Source: Carya illinoinensis (taxonomy: Eukaryota > Streptophyta > Magnoliopsida > Fagales > Juglandaceae). Taken from it: a stretch of DNA of 64,000 nucleotides. The position numbers and the translations under genes were made by a program. The stretch spans positions 8,916,001-8,980,000 of the forward strand of contig NC_056760.1 in the NCBI RefSeq assembly GCF_018687715.1, written 5' to 3'. Shown here one piece after another: positions 11,811 through 23,606 of the stretch (positions are counted from its first letter, which is position 1; the number at the start of each line of letters is the position of its first letter). The notes under the pieces were generated by a model. It did not search any database, was not told where the DNA came from, and was given only the letters and a program-made list of their open reading frames with translations.

Positions 11811-14656
11811 TAAGCGGAGACATTACCAGTGGTCATTTCATCAAAACTGGATGAAATTCAGGAGAGCAAATTGATAGGTGTTCTCATTGAACACAAAGAA
11901 GCAATAGGATGGACCATAGCTGATATCAAAGGTATCAGTCCTTTGATTTGTACCCACAGGATTTATCTAGAGGACAATTCTCAACCCTCTAGAGAAATGC
12001 AACGTAGACTGAACCCCAACATGAAAGAGGTTGTCAGAGCAGAGGTGTTAAAACTTCTGGATGTAGGGATCATTTACCCTATTTCTGACAGAAAATGGGT
12101 TAGTCCCACGCAGGTGGTACCCAAGAAATCTGGTGTGACTGTAGTTAAGAATGCTGATATTGAATTGATCCCAACTAGAGTTACTACTGTTGGCGTGTGT
12201 GCGTTGACTACAGAAAACTGAATTCTGTCACCAGAAAGGATCATTTTCCCCTACCATTCATGGATCAAATTATTGAACGTGTAGCGGGCCATAAATTCTA
12301 TTGCTTCCTAGATGGTTATTCTGGATATAACCAAATTGAGATTGCTCCTGAAGATCAAGAAAAGACCACTTTTACATGTCCATTTGGTACCTTTGCATAT
12401 CGAAGGATGCCATTCGGACTCTGTAATGCTCCTGCTACATTTCAACGATGCATGATGAGTATATTCAGTGACATGATAGAGCGTTTCGTTGAAATATTCA
12501 TGGATGATTTTTCTATTTTTGGTGATTCATTTGATGAATGTTTAACTCATTTGGAAAAAGTGTTGATTAGATGCAAAGAAAAGAATTTGATTTTAAACTG
12601 GGAGAAGTGTCATTTTATGGTCACTCAAGGGATTGTTCTTGGTCACATTGTTTCTTCTCAAGGTTTTGAAGTGGACAAGGCCAAAATTGAATTAATTTCT
12701 AAATTGCCCATCCCAAAGAACATCAGGGATATCAGATCTTTTCTAGGTCATGCAGGTTTTTATAGGAGGTTCATCAAAGGCTTCAACACAATTTCTAGAC
12801 CTTTGTGCAATTTATTGTCAAAGGGAAATTCTTTTGTGTGGACTGATGATTGTGAGTTAGCTTTTATAAAACTAAAAGGTATGTTGATCTCAGTCCCAAT
12901 TATGCGATCACCTGATTGGAATTTACCATTTGAGATTATGTGTGATGCTAGTGATTATGCTATTGGCGCTGTGTTGGGCCAACGTAAGGACAAAAAGCCT
13001 TGTGTTATTTATTATGCAAGTAGAACTTTAAACAGTGCTCAAATGAATTATTCAACAACTGAAAAAGAGCTACTTGCAGTAATTTTTGCACTTGACAAAT
13101 TTTGCTCTTATTTGATCGGATCTCAAATTGTCATCTTTACTGATCGTGCTGCGTTAAAGTACCTTTTAGCGAAAAAAGATTCAAAGCCCAGGTTGCTTAG
13201 ATGGATCCTTTTGCTGCAAGAATTTGATCTGATAATCAAAGATAAAAAAGGAGTTGAGAATGTTGTTGCTGATCATCTGTCTAGACTTGTTCTTTCAGAT
13301 TCCATAGAAACAGTTCCTATTAAAGACACATTTCCAGATGAGCAACTTGTTGGTATATCTCAAGTGCCATGGTATGTTGACATTGCTAATTTTCTTGCTA
13401 CAGGTGAAATTCCTCACATTTGGACTCAACAAGATAAGAGGAAATTTTTTGTTGAGGTAAGAAAATTCTTTTGGGACGATCCATATCTGTTCAAGTATTG
13501 CCCAGATCAGATAATTAGACGATGTGTTCCCAATAACGAATTTCAAAGTGTGATATCTTTTTGTCACTCTGGGGCATGTGGTGGCCATTTTTCTGGAAAG
13601 AAAACTGCTTTTAAAATTTTACAATGTAGTTTCTATTGGCCTACCATTTTCAAGGACACCCATGAATTTTGTAAAACTTGTGAGCGTTGTCAAAAGTTGG
13701 GACGTATTACCCACCAGAGTATGATGCCATTAAATCCAATTTTGGTTGTTGAAATATTTGATTATTGGGTCATCGACTTCATGGGACCCTTCCCAGTTTC
13801 TTTTGGCAATCTCTACATTTTGGTAGCTGTGGATTATGTGTCCAAATGGATTGAAGCTTTTCCATGCAAAAACAATGATCACAAAGTGGTACTGAAATTT
13901 TTGAAAGAAAATATTTTATCAAGGTTTGGAACACCTCGAGCCATTATCAGTGATGGGGGTAAACATTTTTGTAATAAACCTTTCGAGGCCTTAATGTGAA
14001 AATATGGTATTACTCATAAGGTTGCTACCCCTTATCATCCACAAACAAGTGGCCAAGTTGAAGTATCTAATCGAGAGATCAAAATTTTGTTAGAAAAAAC
14101 GGTTAACCCAAGTCGCAAAGATTGGTCTTTACGACTAACCGATGCACTTTGGGCATACCATACTGTTTTTAAAACTCCGATTGGTATGTCTCCATATCGA
14201 CTCATTTTTGGAAAGGCATGTCACTTACCTGTGGAATTGGAACACAAAACTTATTGGGTAATCAAGCAATTTAATTTTGATGTGGATAAAGCTTGCTCTC
14301 TTCGTAAGTTTCAGCTTAATGAGTTGGAAGAAATCAGGAATGAAGCTTACGAAAACTCTCGCATTGCCAAGGAGAGAATGAAAATTTTTCATGACAAAAA
14401 TATTTTTCGAAAATATTTTGAGACTTCCCAAAAAGTTTTGTTGTATAATTCAAGGCTTCATTTGTTTCCTGGTAAGTTTCGATCCCGATGGATCGGTCCC
14501 TTTGTTGTAAAAACTGTTTATCCTTTTGGGGCCATTGAGATAGAAAATCCAGAGAATGGTAATGTTTTTAAGGTTAATGGACAAAGGTTGAAACCATTTT
14601 TGGATGATTTTACTCCAGAGGTTGAGTCCACTACTCTGGAGGATCCTGCTTATTAG
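11811..14656 (+). pseudogene. Athila pol: reverse transcriptase, RNase H and integrase, broken
   Basis: In order: reverse transcriptase (12197 to about 12900, active-site stretch FMDDFSIFG), RNase H (about 12940-13290, [13 protein letters not shown]), integrase zinc finger (about 13560-13700, with CKTCERC) and the DDE core ([16 protein letters not shown] and the Glu in [10 protein letters not shown]), then a C-terminal tail ending at 14656. Defects are TAA at 11811-11813, a one-base deletion near 12188 just before the conserved VDYR block, and TGA at 13997-13999 in integrase, a likely CGA-to-TGA transition. The remaining sequence is well conserved, so decay is recent. Confidence 0.93.
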
Positions 14657-15790
14657 AATTAATTTCTGATTCTTCATTGTATATACCGTATTTGTTTGTT
14701 TTGTTTTTCTTTCTTTTGTTTTGTGTTTTAATTTTGACAGAAATCTACTCCTTGTGTGCACTTGAGTATCTCAGGTGAATTCTTTCCTCTCTGTTTAATC
14801 ATTTTCGTCTCAATATGTTCTGCAGTGTTTATCTTACTTTAATTTATGCCTGTGTAGCATACATCATCGAACATTCAATTGCTGAACATTGAGGACAATG
14901 TCACATTTAGTTAGGGGGAGGGTTTTCTGTTGAAAATTTATTAGTACCTTAAAAAAAAAAAAAAAATTGTGAGGTGCATTGAATCATAAATGATTAACAC
15001 ACACTTCTAGCATTTTTGTGAAATTTGAGTATCTTGGTAAAGTAGTTGACTGGAATTATTTTGTGAAGATTTATTTTCAACCTTAAGCATAGAACATGAC
15101 TTATGATGCATCATATTTTGTTGAGGAGTGACTTGAAATACCGGGATGCGATATTTACAAAAATGAGAAATAGTATGATTTATATAGAATGAAGGGCAAG
15201 TTTTGAAAGAACATTTTGCACATGCTTACACTTGTAGTGTTCCTAATTAATGTTCATTGATTTAAAATAGGAGAAGTAAACTGCAGGACTACTGAGCCTT
15301 ATGTAATAAAAAAAAAAGAAAAAAAAAGAAGAAAGAAAAAAAAGAAAAAGAAATTAAAAAAAAATCGTGTAATTTTTCCTGAATAAAGGGCTAGAAACAT
15401 TTACCCAAAACTTTGGGAGTTGAGTGAGTCAACCTTTAAACAGAGTTGGCGTGAAAACTGCTAGTCCCTTAGGCTTTGAGGTAGTTAGAATCACTAATGA
15501 TTAATCTTAAGGTTGAAAAATCCTATGATAAATCATGTTTATTAGTGAGGAACATACAGAGGTTTAGCCACACACACATATCTGAGTTCTAAGACATTTG
15601 CCCCAATTCTATGTGAACAATTATTGAGACTTTCCTTGTGGATACAACTCCTGGTGTTGAGTAGTCACGAATTAATTTTTTGTGAGAATTCATAATTATA
15701 TTTCATTGTTTTTGTTTGAATTTCGAGCCTTATGTAATGTTCATCTCAATTAATTTTCACTATTTTATTCAAGGATTAGCAAAAAGCTAG
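14657..15790 (+). other. Athila 3' internal region without coding capacity
   Basis: This segment of about 1.1 kb separates integrase from the 3' LTR. Some Athila elements encode an envelope-like protein here. I see no frame longer than short chance stretches, and there is a purine-rich stretch at 15308-15364. It may once have held such a frame or may belong to an envelope-less lineage. Confidence 0.6.
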
Positions 15791-15800
15791 TTGGGGGGTG
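15791..15800 (+). other. Polypurine tract before the 3' LTR
   Basis: TTGGGGGGTG directly abuts the TGATTGAGC start of the 3' LTR. It is the expected place and composition for the plus-strand DNA priming tract, although it contains T residues at its ends. Confidence 0.75.
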
Positions 15801-16615
15801 TGATTGAGCTGAAATATTGCATGTTTTAGCTATTTAAAACCAATGTATTTTAAATTCTTCATGACACTATTATTGGTTTTAGATGAAAAAATGATTTTTA
15901 AGCATAAATACGAGTTGTGATTTTTAATTGATTGATATCATGTTTATGCTTAATTTTATAACTATGATTTAATGGGACCATATTTCCTCACATATATAGT
16001 CTGTTTTTGATAATTTATTTTTGAGTGTTATTTCTTTCTTCTTATTTTCAGTTTAAATAAAATTCAAATGAGATCCGGTTGGAACTTTTGATCAAAAATG
16101 CATACTAATTGAGAGGAAGGAAGGACGTACTTGGCAACTGAAAAAGAAGACACAAAATGAAGAATCAGTGGTTATTTTCTTCCTTTGATTATTCAAGATG
16201 CATGTGATCTTCATGGTTGAACGAAACTCATGGAGGCTTCAGAATTTTTGGAGGTGCAACATTAAAGTCTAAAAATGGAGCTGAAACGTGAAGGCATGTG
16301 GGCTGAAAAAAAAAAAAAAAAAAAAAAAAAAGGTTGGTGCAGCTAAAGTGGACGGAGAGAAGAGATAGGAGAGTGGGTGAGTAGAGAAGTGCTGTGTTTA
16401 ATTTTTCAACAAGGGAGACGTGTAGGAGTGATGAGAGAAAATAGGTGCTTGATTGAATTGAAGAGAGAAATCGGTGCATGAGTTGAATATTAGTTGGTTG
16501 GTGTGTAAAGAAAGAGAGGTGCCGTGATTGAAGGGAAGTGAAGAGGAAAATCGGTGGTGATTGAAAGAAAAAGGAATTGTGATTGGAGGAGGGAGTTTGG
16601 ACGACTAGAAGCAGC

Positions 16616-16646
<31 letters not shown>

Positions 16647-18223
16647 CTGGACGTAAAGGAAAGGGGAGCAATCGGTGGGTGTAGAGTGAAACGGTTTCGT
16701 GGGGGATAGAGAGGAGTTGAGGTCGGTTGAAGAGAGGGAGAGAGAGACGTGTAGGGAGTGAGAATTGATTAAAAGGAGTAGGCTGGGATTAATGTACGTG
16801 GAAGTCTATAGAAAGGGAGGAGAGGGCACTGCCGTGTTTGACTTGGTTTGAGTGAAGTTTGAGTGAGGTGTCTTAATAGGTGAGTCGGTCAGCTGGGATT
16901 AAGGGAAATTTTTGGTAGGAAGTCGGTGCAGAAGATACATAGAGCAGGTTACGTATAGAAAAGGAAGTCGGTGGGTGCATGATTGTGTAGATCGGTTGGA
17001 CCTAAGTGAGGTGCAGACGAGTAGGGAGAGTGGAGATCATAAATGGTTGGAACTGTGTGAGGTCGGTTGGAATTTTCTGGAGTTGAAAAATAAACAATCA
17101 GAGGGTTGTGAAAAGAAAGGGGAAAGTCGGTTTCTTAGTGGGAGAGCAAGTCGGTTTCTTAGTTTTTATTGGTTGGAATAAATTCATGTGTTGGAATTGA
17201 ATAGAGTTGGGACGTGTGAGTGGAAGAAAGGGAGGTGTTTGTGTTGGGATAAAGAGGAAGACGTGGAGGGAGTTTGATGGGAGATGAGAAGTGGTAATTA
17301 ACTTTTTGTTGTTTTGTTTTGAGTCGGCGTGAGACGGACTCAGCTCTCTGTTCCTATTTTCATTATGTTGGTTTCCATTTCCTTGCTTTTCATTCGGAGT
17401 GGATGTTTTTCACTTGTGGCGTAAAGCTCTTGTATTGATTCATTTTCGTTTAGAAGAGACGGATGGAATTCAATCTCTGATTTATTCCTCTGTATCAATT
17501 GGATTTCAGATTTTGTTATTTCTAAGTTATTGCTTAGTATTTCTTGTGTTTTATTTTAGTTATTTAATAGAGAATACTTATGTGATTTTTATAGTATTTG
17601 TAATCAATATGTTTGGCTAAATTTTCATACTAAGGTTAGAGGTGAAGTTTAATAATTTAAATATTGTTTCCGGATCCACGTAAAATCTATTCTGCGAGCT
17701 TGATCGATTGAAAGATTTTATTATTGAATATTTTGATTATCTATATATTTATCTTGATTCATTGTGATTTCCGAGTACAATGAATGCTTGAGGAATCCCT
17801 GTGGTATTCAAATAGATTTGTAAATGTTTTAATCATCAATTGTTCATGCTCAATCATAAGCGACTATTTTTCTTGATCTTAAATGTTAAATCTTCCAATT
17901 AAACAGAATCATTATTCTAGTTTAAATTAAGTAAATCGATCGGAAACAATACCATAAATTATTAAATGGATCCTCGAAACCTTAGTCTTTTTCCATATCA
18001 ATTCATTTTATCATTTTAGTTTGATTCAGTTATTTTATCAATCTTCATTTGATTGCACGTTTCTTTTAGTAATTTCGTTTCATTGTCTGAATTTATTTTC
18101 TTTATCACAAAAGTCAATCCCTGTGGATTCGATCCCATAAGATACTATAACACTTGTATACTTGCAGGTAAAACTGCACTAAATTTTTGATTCATTAATT
18201 TGAGTCAAAGTTTAGACGCAACA
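15801..18223 (+). repeat. 3' LTR of the Athila element
   Basis: It matches 6559-9001 with scattered substitutions and length changes in the poly(A) and AT runs. It ends GACGCAACA at 18223, next to the GGGGG duplication. Confidence 0.93.
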
Positions 18224-18525
18224 GGGGGCCAGGCAGAAAGATCATGCACGCTTCGATGACCCTCGCGCTTGGCAAGAGGGGGCCAAGCAACGTATAAGTT
18301 GGGCTTGCCCGAATGCTCTAACAGGGGTTCATGCAAAAAGATCATGCATGCCTCGGTGACCCTTGCACTTGGCGAGAGGGGGCGAGTGGTGTATAAGCCG
18401 AGCTTGCCCAAATACTCTGACAAGGGCCGTGCGGAAAGATCATGTGTGCCCCTTTGACCCTTGTGCTTGGTAAGAAGGCCCAGAGCGATGCATTAGTCAG
18501 GCTCGCCCAAATGCTCCGTGTACAT
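18224..18525. repeat. GC-rich 97-bp tandem array (right part)
   Basis: The same monomer as at 5480-6558 resumes exactly after the Athila element. GAAAGATCATG recurs at about 18236, 18338 and 18434. The right part ends near 18525, where sequence changes to an AT microsatellite (18548-18565). The two parts were one continuous array before insertion. Confidence 0.85.
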
Positions 18526-18880
18526 GATGCAAAATTAGAGCTTAAGTATATATATATATATATATACTCTACTTGACAATTACCCACCTGTCTTGTCGAT
18601 TTGGCGTGGTGGGACTCTTGGGTCTTCGCGGCTGGTGCGGGTAGTCTAACACCTCACACAATGAGAGGTTCATTATTCCCTCAAGGGAGCCTTCATTCAT
18701 TTCCTTACTGGAGCTTTCCCCCTCGAGGAGCGTCACCTCAGGGGAAGATCATCATTTCCTCAGGGGAGCTTTCCCTCGCCCGGGAGCAATCCCATGCGAG
18801 GTGCATTTCCTCAGGGGAGGTTCTGTGGTCAAGTCTGGTAGTCCGGGGACTATCATGCGCTCCTCCAAATGAGAGGTAGG
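18526..18880. other. Spacer with repeated TCCTCAGGGGA phrases
   Basis: There is a TA microsatellite, then GC-rich sequence in which CCTCAGGGGA, CTCGAGGAGC and similar phrases recur every 30-40 bp (18670-18840). No gene is recognised. It appears to be another degenerate short tandem repeat joining the arrays on either side. Confidence 0.5.
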
Positions 18881-20345
18881 GATGTCTCAAACCGCACCCT
18901 CCTCTTTTAGTCATTCGTGGAGGTCATCGTCCCTTTGCTGTGAGGGGATGAGGTTCCGCTCTGTCAGCCTTAGGGCTAGATCCGTGCTCCTTCGCGGGGG
19001 AGGCCTGGATAGCCCTGAGCCAATCCAGCCGATTAACCCATGCGTGGAGGGATTCTGTTTGGACAGTTTGCAACTGGACCCACTCCCATTCGTTGACATC
19101 GTGGGAAAGTGGAGCTAGGACCGAGCTGGTGCAGCATCCACTCCTCGTCTTGATGGAATGGGGTAATGTTCCAGTAGCTTCAGGGATGGACCTGCTCTCC
19201 TCCGCAGGGGAGATAGTCTAACCCAGGGTTAGTTTCGCTTGTTGACCCATACGGGGAGGAAGTCTGTTCGAGCAGTCCTTGACTGGACCCACTCCCGTTA
19301 GTTGATGCTTGTGACGAGGGTCAATCCATGCGTAGATTGTTAAGGACAAGCCACTCTCCACCGCGAGAGGGATCGAGTAGCCTTTCCCATTACACCTGTC
19401 CTTTTGGTACCCCACAAGGCGTAAGTCGGAAGGCCTAGAGGCTCCTCGCTCTTCACAGTGATGGGAATGGGGTCAATTTCGAGTTGCCTTAGGGCCAAAC
19501 TCTCACTCCTTCACAGGGGAGGTCAAGATGGCCCTGAGCCACCCTGCCTGTTGACCCATACGAGGAGGGACTCTAGTTGGGCAATTTTTTTGACTGGACT
19601 CACTCCCATCCATTGACATCGCAAGAAAGGTAAATTAGGATCGGGCTGGTGTCGCGTCCACTACTTATCATGGTAGAACGGGGAAGTTCGGTTCGCCTCA
19701 GGGCTGGACCCACTTTCCTCCATAGGGGAGGAGGTCTAACCCGGGGTTAGTTCCGCCTATTGACCCATACGTGGAGGTATTCTGTTCGGGCAGTCCTTAA
19801 CTGGACCTGCTCTCGTTAGTCGATGCCCATGATGAGGGTCGCCTCATGCGTTGGCTATCGAAGACAAGCAGCTCTCCGCCATGGGAGGGATCGAGCAACC
19901 TTTTGGCATTACACCCGTCCCTTTTGTACCCCATGGGAAGGTAAGTCGAAAGGCCTAGGGGCGTTTCAAGTTGCCTTAGGGCCAAACTCGTCCTCCTTCA
20001 CATGGGAGGTCGGGATGGCCCGGAGCCACCTTGCCTATTGACCCATACGAGGAGGGACTCCATTAGGGCAGTTTGCGACTAAACCCGCTCCCATCTATTG
20101 ACATTGCGGGGAAGGTAAGTTAGGACTTGACTTGTGCTGCGTCCACTCCTCGTCATGACGGAACGGGGTAATGTTTGAGCAGCCTCATGGTTGGACCTGC
20201 TCTTCTCCGCAGGGGAGGCAGTCTAACTGGGGTTAGTTCCGCTTGTTGACCCAGATGCGGAGGTAGTCTGTTTAGGAAATCCCATAGTGGAACTACACCC
20301 GTTGATCGACACTCATGATGAGGGTTGATCCCTGTGCACAAACAC
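18880..20345. repeat. Tandem repeat, period about 505 bp, nearly three units
   Basis: The phrase TTGACCCATACG.GGAGG followed by TCTGTTCG.GCAGTCCTT recurs at about 19240, 19757 and, more diverged, 20248. The neighbouring phrases AGCCACC..GCC.. and GGGGTTAGTTCCGC recur in step. Each unit contains two related halves, both using a TTGACCCAT..GAGG core. Open frames in the array are short and inconsistent between units. Confidence 0.8.
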
Positions 20346-20630
20346 GGGAATAGCTTTCTCCGAAGCACAGTTCCTATCTTGTTGACTTGCCATTGGAGAT
20401 TCTGAGTAGGGCTGTATAGCTGGGATTCCGCATCACAAATAGCAACTATGTTAGCAAAAATAGAATCCCACAAGTTTTGAGGAAGGCAAACCAGAGTATT
20501 TTAGTCGTTGTAGCCGACTCTTTGCTTGATTGAAATTGACCGCTATACTGAATGTTGCTTCAATTCCTCCCTGCTTTGCTTTGCTTCACTGTTTATCTTC
20601 TTTTCCTAATAGATATCCGCGAGTCTTTAC
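20346..20630. other. Spacer between tandem arrays
   Basis: About 285 bp with no gene and no clear repeat recognised. Confidence 0.4.
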
Positions 20631-20995
20631 AGCGGTATCACTCACGCTGCCCACGGGCCTTCATAAAAATCCCACTCACGCTCGGCGAGTCTTTGTGAAG
20701 ATCCCACTAGCGCTCAACAAGCCTTCATGAGAATCTCACTCACGCTGCCCACGAGCCTTCATTATAATCCCACTCGGTGAGCCTTCATGGCAATCCCGCT
20801 TGCACTACCCACGAGCCTTTGTGACTATACCACTCACGTTGTCCACGAGTCTTCATAACCATACCACTGTTGCTGCCTGTGAGTCTTTGTGTCAGTCTCA
20901 CTCGCATTGCCTACAAGCCTATACAATTGTCCCCCTCACGCTGCCTGCGAGCCTTTGTGAAAACCCACTCGTGCCACCCGCGAGCCTTCACTACC
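20630..20995. repeat. Short tandem repeat, period about 40-50 bp
   Basis: About eight units of the type CACGAGCCTTCATGA..ATCCCACTCACGCTGCC, diverged but readable through 20990. The unit length varies and is not a multiple of three throughout, so the overlapping open frames are unlikely to be real proteins. Confidence 0.8.
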
Positions 20996-21600
20996 AGAAA
21001 ATGGGAAGGGCCCTGTTTGTTCTACCTTCTCAGCATGTGCCCCTCCTTCTCCCTCCTAGTTGGGATAGCTTGCGTCTTGACAAGAGCCTATCGCGACTTT
21101 ACGATTGGCGCATGCCCGCGAGCCTTCTCGCGCTAATCATCTTCTTCTTCTTTTTCTTCTTTTTTCTTCTTCTTCTTTTTTTTTTCCCGAGAGCTTTCTC
21201 GGATGCTTGTTGTGTTGCCCACTGCTCATCTCCTTCACGATTCCTCTCGATGCTTCACAGTTCATTTCTTCATGGTGCTTCACGGCTTCCTTCACGAGTC
21301 TTTGTTTCTTCATGGTCTCGCACGGTGCATCTCCTTCATGCTGCCTCCTCGGTTCATCCCGCGAGTTCCACCACGATCCTTCCCGGTGCAACCCAAGATC
21401 CTCCATGGTGGCTGTTCAAGGACTTCCACGGTGGCAGTCCGAGGTTCACCTCACCAGGCTCATGGCTAAATAGGTGTGAACTATCACCCTTCCTTGCATC
21501 ACATCGCATGCTTGAGTGCAACCCCACGGGCCACTCAATGGCTATGGCGACTGTCAGGATCCCCTCAAGGAAGGACAGATAACACCGACGGCCAGGATCG
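20996..21600. other. C/T-rich spacer with CTTC and TTCATGG phrases
   Basis: It includes a CTT/T-rich run (21140-21190) and then a degenerate repeat of CTTCACGG and TTCATGGT phrases to about 21470. The long open frames here are low-complexity and show no family signature. Confidence 0.5.
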
Positions 21601-22065
21601 GTTATCGCCCATGTGACCACGTTGCTCGCCGTGTATTTCCCGCTCACTGTTGGTTCTCTGTTCTTCATGAGGGAGGGAGTCGTGGTGTGCTCCAAGGTGA
21701 CCTGGGTGCTCGGCAGTCGCACTGGTGGAGATAGACGATGTTAGCGGGCTGAATGGGTTGTCGCCGGTGGTTCGCGCTACTTGCAGTGGCTGCCACATTG
21801 CTTGCAGTTGGTGCCTTATTCTTCATGGGGGAGGGAGTCGTGCTGTGCTTCGAGGTGACCTAGGTGCCTAGCAGTTGCACCGATGGAGATCACAGACGAC
21901 GCCGATGGGCCAAATGGGTTGTCGCTGGTGGGTCGCACTACTTGCGGTGGCCCTCGCATTGCTTGCGGTTGGTGCCCTATTCTTCATGGCGGAGGGAGCC
22001 GTGCTATGCTCCGAGGTGACCTGGATGCTCGGCAATCGTACTGAGGAGCTGATGGGTGGCCACGA
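21600..22065. repeat. Tandem repeat, period about 160 bp, three units
   Basis: TTCTTCATG..GGAGGGAG followed by CGTG.TGTGCT.CGAGGTGACCT recurs at about 21662, 21820 and 21982. GGGTTGTCGC.GGTGG and TTGC.GTTGGTGCC recur between them. It is the fourth distinct GC-rich repeat class within this block. Confidence 0.85.
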
Positions 22066-23283
22066 CCACATCCTCCTGGAAAATGTTGTTGCGAGGACTC
22101 CTAGCTTAAAGCAAGGCTGACCGGAAGAAAGAAGAAAATAAAATAAAATAAACATTGGTTATGGTTTAGTAAGGCCTCCAGCAACATGGACCAGAAAAAT
22201 GTACTAGCTGTGCTGCAGGCCTCCAGACACAACAATAAAAATGTTGCCTCTGCTCCACTACTCTGCTACAAGACTGCCAACAGCAACAGAACCTCTCCAC
22301 TACTATGCTACAGACAATCGGATACTCAGGCACAACCTCTACCAACACTAGCCTATGAAGAAGACCACGACACTAAGCATCCTTGAGCATATTTCTGTAA
22401 CCAACCTGCTTAGATGGACACACACAAGTAGCTTGTGATTTGTGTAAAGAAGGCTTTTTCCTTGCTGATAAGTTGTGTATATATATAGCTACAAAATACA
22501 TTGTAAAGTGTGGGATAGAAAAGTGAAAAATAGAGATTAAAATCTAGAGCTCTTCAGCTACGCCTTTTCTCAAACTATCCGTGTGCATTTTATTTATTAC
22601 GTTTAGAAATTGTTTTATCATGGTTCTCGGGCGTTACACTTAATTTGTTGTAAAATTATTTAAGACTGTAGTGTAGTCTAGATAATTTTACTTTTAAAAT
22701 TATTAAAGTATTTCTCTTAAAATAATACTTTATTTCATTTAATAAAAGACATAGACATACCGCCTCTAAATAGAGATTACAAATAAAAATTTTCTAATTT
22801 TATATCTTTAAAATATGAAAAAAAAAAAACCGGACTAAACATGAACCAGACGGCATATCTGCGTGCCAAGAGGTCACGTCAGGGATTTAATTCCTAACGC
22901 GTTTAGAAGGTACAGACTTGAAGCTGGTAGTTTCAAAATTTCAGCTGGGGGGACGGCAACGCCCAGGGGACCATTGAGAAATGCTAGATCTCTCGCTGGG
23001 ATCACGTTGGAAGCTACCGCTTTTAGTGTTTTTTTTTTTTTTTTTTTTTAATGAGTAAGAAAATTTTATTTAATATTATTATGAAATTTTTTAGAATGTT
23101 TAAAAATATTAAAAAATAATGTGAAAAAAAATAAAAATTACTAAGCCTAGCGGGCCCAGCGGTGGCTCTAGAAGCGTGCGGGGACCATTAATTCGTTTTC
23201 TTCGTGATGGACCTCCCACTAAGAACCGAAAGGATGAGTGTGACCTTCCTCAAATTTTGCGAGTGCATGGAACGCCAAGAATG

Positions 23284-23343
<60 letters not shown>

Positions 23344-23606
23344 GAATAAAGTTTATTTAGACAAGAAATACAGTGGTGCATAAAGACAGCTCATTTCGGG
23401 AGGTGAATATGGTAAAGTTAAAGATATATATATACCTACGATTACAAGAAATTGTCTAATCGCCTATCGAAATTCTAATTTATATGTAATATTCTTCTCT
23501 CAAAATCCCTTTACGGTCCATAAATGATAAAACGTTGGCACAGTAGGATTTATATACCTTGTAGAACCAAAACAGAACTAAAAGGTCGCTTACCATACGT
23601 ACGTAC
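22066..23606. other. Intergenic sequence downstream of the CRK ectodomain relic
   Basis: No kinase exon is present, although a complete CRK on the minus strand would have its kinase here. Bases 22830-22960 match 43280-43410 (shared phrases CTAACGCGTTTAGA and GGTACAGACTTGAA), a duplicated 3' flank. A (CT)27 microsatellite lies at 23285-23338. AT-rich low-complexity sequence fills 22680-22830. Confidence 0.6.

Larger units (their letters stand above)
6559..18223 (+). mobile_element. Athila-type Ty3/gypsy LTR retrotransposon, structurally complete but coding-defective
   Basis: The 11,665-bp element has LTRs of 2,443 and 2,423 bp starting TGATTGAGCTG and ending GACGCAACA. It has a tRNA-Asp-type primer site, gag, protease, reverse transcriptase, RNase H and integrase on the plus strand, and a G-rich tract before the 3' LTR. 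It is flanked by GGGGG on each side (6554-6558 and 18224-18228), a perfect 5-bp target duplication. Gene order and integrase last place it in Ty3/gypsy. The Asp primer site and long LTRs point to Athila. No envelope-like frame lies in the 1.1 kb after integrase. The two LTRs differ by only a few percent by eye, so insertion is relatively recent, yet four in-frame stops and two frameshifts make this copy non-autonomous. Confidence 0.95.

Noticed and set aside
20800..21582. 260-residue open frame
   Set aside because: It is built from the 45-bp repeat and C/T-rich low-complexity sequence, with no domain and competing frames on the same strand.
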